Assembly: GCA_900768735.1 (NCBI GenBank)
Contig: CAAGDZ010000306.1
Span: 1 to 8,548 of the forward strand
From: Oscillospiraceae bacterium
GTDB taxonomy: Bacteria; Bacillota; Clostridia; Oscillospirales; Ruminococcaceae
Direction of reading: 5' to 3'
Length of the DNA: 8,548 bases
Translations under genes and position numbers: made by a program
The notes under the pieces: generated by a model
Database searches by the model: none
What the model was told of the DNA's origin: nothing
Seen by the model: the letters and a program-made list of their open reading frames with translations, nothing else
Shown here: one piece after another, positions 5,363 through 8,548 of the stretch
Layout of the letters: every line of letters starts with the position of its first letter
Numbering within the stretch: position 1 is the first letter of the stretch

Positions 5363-6511
5363 ATGGACATCAAAAAAACTACGGCAATTCTGGCTTCGGC
5401 GGCGATTATACTCTCGCTGACGGCCTGCGGAGAAGGCGACGAGGGACAGCCGGACAAAAGCGGCGGTCTGACAAACGGCATTCAGACAAGCGAAAGCTAC
5501 AGCGACAGCGCAGTTTCTTCCTCGCAGAACAGCGAAAATACGAATACCGAAAACGCGGCGTTTGTACCCGACCCCGTAAAGCTGCCGGATATATGGGAGG
5601 TATTACCCGAGATACCGGTAAGCGACGCAGGCGATTTTAAATACAAGCCGGACAGCGAGGCGGGCGGCATAGTCGTAACCGATTATATCGGAGATAAGAC
5701 GGATGTGCGGATTCCCGATTCCTTTGACGGCGAAACGGTAGTAAAGGTTGAGCTTGACAACTGCAAAAAAGCGCTGACCGAGCTTATCCTGCCCGACAGC
5801 GTGAAAAGCTATAAATTATCGGACGAGATAAAGCTGGCACTGAAGTATATGAACATTCCGGCAGGAATTACCGAAATAGCCGATTACAGTTTCGCAGGTT
5901 GGAAATGTCTATTGGCGGTTTATATCCCCGACGGAGTTTTCACAATCGGAAAGTTCGTATTCGATGACTGCGAAAGCCTTGAAAATATCACCCTGCCGGG
6001 AAGCATCACAAGCATCGGCGGAGCCTCTCTGCTAAACTGTCCGTCTCTTACGGATATAAAAGCCGTAAACGGTGACGGTAACTATTGTTCAGCCGACGGA
6101 TTCCTGTATGAAAAAACGGAAGACGGCGGAATATCTCTTCGCAAATGCCCCACGGGAAAAGCAGGGAATATAGTTATCCCCGAGGGAGTAACCGCAATTT
6201 CCAAATCGGCTTTTGACTACTGCCAGAAAATCACCGGCGTCACCTTCCCCGCAAGCTTAGCCGTAATCGGAGAAAAGGTTTTCGCCGATTGCATTTCACT
6301 CACAAATATAACATTTTCCGGCGGCAGTATCGAGCTTGGCGACAGAGCTTTCATTGACTGCACGGGTCTTACAGATGTAACCATACCGGACAGCGTCACT
6401 AAGATTGATGATTCTTTTTACGGCTGTAATAGCATCAAAGCCACCTACAAAGGAAAAACCTACACCTACGCCGAAATTGACTCTTTATACTCCGCCATAA
6501 ACGGAGATTAA
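5363..6511 (+). CDS. BspA-like leucine-rich-repeat lipoprotein (LRR_5), paralogue 2
   Basis: A 382-residue exported lipoprotein: MDIKKTTAI, a hydrophobic core and lipobox LTAC with Cys22, followed by CGEG exactly as in paralogue 1. Residues about 26-63 form a Ser/Asn/Gly-rich linker. The repeat region is less regular than in paralogue 1: early units have lost the AF..C signature (for example LPDSVKSYKLSDEIKLALKY), and one unit holds the BspA-type insert with NYCSADGFLYEK and a following LRKCPTGK. Later units are canonical (SAFDYCQKITGVTFP, RAFIDCTGLTDVTIP). The tail YKGKTYTYAEIDSLYSAI matches paralogue 1, as does the DNA around the lipobox. It is probably made partly by read-through from the upstream gene. 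A surface binding or adhesion role is inferred from the family. Confidence 0.93.
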   Translation: MDIKKTTAILASAAIILSLTACGEGDEGQPDKSGGLTNGIQTSESYSDSAVSSSQNSENTNTENAAFVPDPVKLPDIWEVLPEIPVSDAGDFKYKPDSEAGGIVVTDYIGDKTDVRIPDSFDGETVVKVELDNCKKALTELILPDSVKSYKLSDEIKLALKYMNIPAGITEIADYSFAGWKCLLAVYIPDGVFTIGKFVFDDCESLENITLPGSITSIGGASLLNCPSLTDIKAVNGDGNYCSADGFLYEKTEDGGISLRKCPTGKAGNIVIPEGVTAISKSAFDYCQKITGVTFPASLAVIGEKVFADCISLTNITFSGGSIELGDRAFIDCTGLTDVTIPDSVTKIDDSFYGCNSIKATYKGKTYTYAEIDSLYSAINGD

Positions 6512-6524
6512 CCCCCAAACCACC

Positions 6525-6557
6525 CCGCGCCCCGTACATCGTACAGGGCGCGGTTTT
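6525..6557 (+). terminator. GC-rich terminator between convergent LRR gene 2 and yicC
   Basis: CCGCGCCC (6525-6532) pairs with GGGCGCGG (6546-6553); after one C-A mismatch an inner GTAC/GTAC adds four pairs round an ATC loop. TTTTG follows on the plus strand. On the minus strand there is no clear T-run (GGTGGTTTGG), so it should act best for LRR gene 2, though the hairpin sits between two converging stop codons and may serve both. Confidence 0.8.
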
Positions 6558-6568
6558 GTATATCTCAC

Positions 6569-7447
6569 TTATTCAATATTCTGTATCTGCTCTCTTATCT
6601 TCTCAATCTCGCTCTTCATATCAACAACCAGCCTTGTAATCCTTATATCCGCCGACTTAGACCCTATCGTATTAGTCTCGCGGTTTATCTCCTGGATAAG
6701 AAAATCTATCTTTCTTCCGATTTCCTTTTCGCTCTCCAGCATTTCGCGCAGCTGTGCTATATGCGAGCGCAGTCTGACGGTTTCCTCATCGACTGCGGTT
6801 TTCTCCGAAAAAATCGCCGCTTCAAGCAGAATCCTCTGCTCGTCTATCTCGGTGCTTTCAAGCACCTCTTTCATCTTATCCTCAAGCTTTTTGCGGTACA
6901 TCTCGGTGCTTTCGGGAGAATACTGTTCGATTTTTCCGACCATCTGCTCGATATTTGCCGCTTTTTCAAGCACGTCCGCCTTCAGCGCCGCGCCCTCCGC
7001 CTCGCGCATAGCAACAAACTTGTCAAGGGCGGCATTTACTACAGAAGAAATATCCTGCCAGATAGCCTCCTCGTCCTCTTCTTCCTTAATAACCGTGAAC
7101 ACATCGGGTATGCGGAACAAGTCGGTCGCGCAGAGGTTGTCAGTAAGTCCGAGGTCGGGCGCCGCCTTGCGGACAGCCTCAATATAGCCCGCCGCGATGT
7201 TCTCGTTTACTCTGACGGTGGTGTCCTTTACGTCGATGTTGTACACCGAGAGAGAAAGCTCAACCTTTCCTCTGGTTACCTTCTCCTTTAAGAGGGTTTT
7301 GAGCCGCGGCTCAAGGTAGCTGTAGCTACGGTGCAGCTTTGCGCTGAATTCAAAATACTTGTGGTTTACGCTCTTGATTTCGGCGAGGATTTCTCTGCCG
7401 TTTAAAATGGCGTGTTCTCTGCCGAAGCCGGTCATGCTTCTTATCAT
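6569..7447 (-). CDS. yicC: YicC family endoribonuclease
   Basis: A 292-residue cytoplasmic protein, about the length of E. coli YicC (287). It opens with the family signature MIRSMTGFGRE, with NHKYFEFSAKL and EPRLKTLLKEKVTRGKVE in the YicC N-terminal domain (residues about 1-155). The C-terminal DUF1732 domain (about 205-292) contains DEQRILLEAAIFSEK, GRKIDFLIQEINRETNTIGSKS and the terminal EIEKIREQIQNIE, all highly conserved. A GGAAG element lies about 9 nt before the ATG. YicC proteins are reported as RNases linked to sRNA and mRNA turnover in E. coli. In many Firmicutes the gene heads a yicC-remA-gmk cluster; here the next gene downstream is a convergent LRR lipoprotein, so that linkage is absent. 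Confidence 0.96.
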   Translation of the reverse strand: MIRSMTGFGREHAILNGREILAEIKSVNHKYFEFSAKLHRSYSYLEPRLKTLLKEKVTRGKVELSLSVYNIDVKDTTVRVNENIAAGYIEAVRKAAPDLGLTDNLCATDLFRIPDVFTVIKEEEDEEAIWQDISSVVNAALDKFVAMREAEGAALKADVLEKAANIEQMVGKIEQYSPESTEMYRKKLEDKMKEVLESTEIDEQRILLEAAIFSEKTAVDEETVRLRSHIAQLREMLESEKEIGRKIDFLIQEINRETNTIGSKSADIRITRLVVDMKSEIEKIREQIQNIE

Positions 7448-7481
7448 GGGATATATCTTCCTTTCTTTTTTCGGTTGAAAA

Positions 7482-7487
7482 ATTATA
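7482..7487 (-). promoter_or_regulatory. Possible -10 box for yicC
   Basis: A perfect TATAAT reads on the minus strand at 7487-7482, about 35 nt upstream of the yicC ATG. No convincing -35 box is seen 16-18 nt further upstream, and the area is AT-rich, so this is a weak call. Confidence 0.35.
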
Positions 7488-7533
7488 TTTAAGAGTTACT
7501 ACGATTTTATTTTGATAAATAAGATTTATTTTT

Positions 7534-7631
7534 CCCTATCCCCCTTGCCCCCTTCCCCCAAAGGGAAGGGGGATAACTAGAGGGGCTGGCGTCCCTTGTA
7601 ACCCCGCATGGGGGCTTTGCTCCCAAACCCC
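7534..7631 (-). repeat. GC-rich multi-hairpin repeat element, copy B
   Basis: Read on the minus strand it opens with GGGGTTTGGG like copy A, then GGGAGC-AAA-GCCCCC (one mismatch), a spacer with GGGACGCCAGCCCC, and a perfect 10-bp stem CCCCCTTCCC (7548-7557) with GGGAAGGGGG (7563-7572). It ends in a G-rich tail. Module order and key words match 2755-2853 in opposite orientation. As with copy A, it points toward a nearby start codon (here yicC). No coding potential is seen; 7632-7697 shows nothing recognisable. Confidence 0.7.
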
Positions 7632-7697
7632 TATTATGGGAATTGAGCTTATGGCTATATCAAAATCAACCAATCGGGAACAGCATTTAAAACATAT

Positions 7698-8548
7698 TTA
7701 TCTGAACAGCAATCCGCTTTCCATCATCGACTGTGCCGCGAGCAGTATTCCGAGCCTGCCTGTGGGATAGGTTATGCCGCCCTGCAGCCATACCGCGTAC
7801 GGCTCTCTGAGCGGTGCGTCCGCCGACAGCTCGATGCTTGCCCCCATGGTAAACGCGCCCGCTGCCATAATTACCTTGCTGTCATAGCCGGGCATATCCC
7901 ACGGCTCGGGCGCCGCCATGCTGTCTACCGGCGAGCCGTGCTGTATACCGCGGCAAAAGGCGCATAAAGCCTCCTCGTTTCCGAGCTTCAGCGCCGCGAT
8001 AATGTCCGTCCTGTCGCTGTCGTAATTCGGATACACCTCGTAGCCGAGCAGAGAGAAAAACGCGCAGGCAAACACCGAGGTTTTCAGCGCATTCTCCACC
8101 GCCTGCGGGGCGAGGAAAAAGCCGAGATACATATTCCTGTTTTCATCCAGTGAGCAGCCGACCTCTTTACCCGTGCCTACTGTGGTCAGCCTGTAGGCGC
8201 AAAGCTCGACAAGCTCACTTTTGCCCGCAATATAGCCCCCTGTGCGCGCTATCGCGCCTCCGGGATTCTTGATAAGGCTGCCGATTATCAAATCAGCGCC
8301 GACCTCGGTAGGCTCGCGCGTTTCGGCAAATTCGCCGTAGCAGTTGTCCACCATTACTACCGCCTTTTCGTTTACCGAGCGCACCGCCGAGATAATCTCA
8401 CCGATTTTATCGACGGTCAGCGAGGGTCTTAGCGAATACCCGCGCGATCGCTGGATATACGCCACCTTACAGCCTGCCGCCGCTCCGGAAGAACCCACAG
8501 ACGGAATGGAAGAACCCATTCCGTTGGATCCCGAACTCATCGGGAGAT
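7698..8548 (-). CDS. Methionine gamma-lyase family PLP enzyme ('aluminium resistance protein'), N-terminus outside window
   Basis: The frame stays open through the window edge at 8548, so the ATG at 8540 is probably internal. Family members run to about 410-430 residues and about 170 are missing here. Diagnostic motifs: YIQRSRGYSLRPSLTV; VDNCYGEF, whose Asp should contact the PLP pyridine nitrogen; GADLIIGSLIKNPGG, with the Schiff-base lysine encoded at 8268-8270; and a C-terminal IELSADAPLREPY and WLQGGITYP. The match to the B. subtilis YnbB type is strong. The family belongs to the Cys/Met-metabolism PLP enzymes; true substrate and any metal-resistance role are uncertain. Odd point: immediately before YIQRSRGY there is a Ser/Gly/Ala-rich stretch (SSGSNGMGSSIPSVGSSG) where relatives have ordinary catalytic-domain sequence. 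Confidence 0.92.
   Translation of the reverse strand, partial: LPMSSGSNGMGSSIPSVGSSGAAAGCKVAYIQRSRGYSLRPSLTVDKIGEIISAVRSVNEKAVVMVDNCYGEFAETREPTEVGADLIIGSLIKNPGGAIARTGGYIAGKSELVELCAYRLTTVGTGKEVGCSLDENRNMYLGFFLAPQAVENALKTSVFACAFFSLLGYEVYPNYDSDRTDIIAALKLGNEEALCAFCRGIQHGSPVDSMAAPEPWDMPGYDSKVIMAAGAFTMGASIELSADAPLREPYAVWLQGGITYPTGRLGILLAAQSMMESGLLFR
8501..8524. repeat. Perfect 9-bp inverted repeat inside the lyase gene
   Basis: ACGGAATGG (8501-8509) and CCATTCCGT (8516-8524) flank a 6-nt loop. GGAAGAACCCA occurs twice in tandem just here (8488-8498 and 8508-8518). Together these encode the Ser/Gly-rich part of the lyase at the window edge. Confidence 0.7.

Noticed and set aside
6761..7291. Plus-strand open frame of 176 codons inside yicC
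   Set aside because: It lies wholly opposite the strongly conserved yicC frame and shows no recognisable domain.

Overview
The window looks like chromosomal DNA of a low-to-mid GC Gram-positive gut anaerobe, most likely a Clostridia/Oscillospiraceae (Ruminococcus- or Eubacterium siraeum-like) genome. This is an inference from three things: a YicC protein of the Firmicutes type, an 'aluminium-resistance' type methionine gamma-lyase family protein, and two BspA-like leucine-rich-repeat lipoproteins with GGAGG-type ribosome binding sites. No taxonomic marker gene (rRNA, ribosomal protein) is present.

Layout. (1) 1-2691, minus strand: the first 897 codons of a very large DUF4011-type superfamily 1 helicase. 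It carries an N-terminal beta-rich region, a transglutaminase-like Cys/His/Asp domain, DUF4011 and a perfect Walker A motif; the rest of the helicase and any C-terminal nuclease lie outside the window. (2) 2692-3062: a divergent intergenic region with a strong minus-strand promoter for the helicase and a short-leader plus-strand promoter for the kinase-like gene. Between the helicase promoter and its start codon sit a roughly 100-bp GC-rich palindromic repeat and a pair of direct repeats bracketing it. (3) 3063-3914, plus strand: an aminoglycoside-phosphotransferase/choline-kinase-fold protein, closed by a textbook terminator. (4) 4248-5234 and 5363-6511, plus strand: two tandem paralogous LRR lipoproteins. 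The preceding terminator hairpin and promoter-upstream DNA are also duplicated. (5) 6569-7447, minus strand: yicC, convergent with the second LRR gene across a GC-rich hairpin. (6) 7448-7697: an intergenic region holding a second, inverted copy of the palindromic repeat. (7) 7698-8548, minus strand: the C-terminal part of a PLP-dependent methionine gamma-lyase family enzyme, with a Ser/Gly-rich low-complexity stretch at the window edge.

How the genes relate. The genes do not form one pathway. The LRR pair is a real tandem duplication of surface lipoproteins. The helicase is the best candidate for an unusual system, because relatives with DUF4011-helicase-nuclease layouts act in phage defence, but only its N-terminal part is visible. 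The kinase-like gene is divergent and separately promoted, so a functional link with the helicase is not shown. yicC and the lyase are housekeeping-type genes on the same strand but separated by the repeat.
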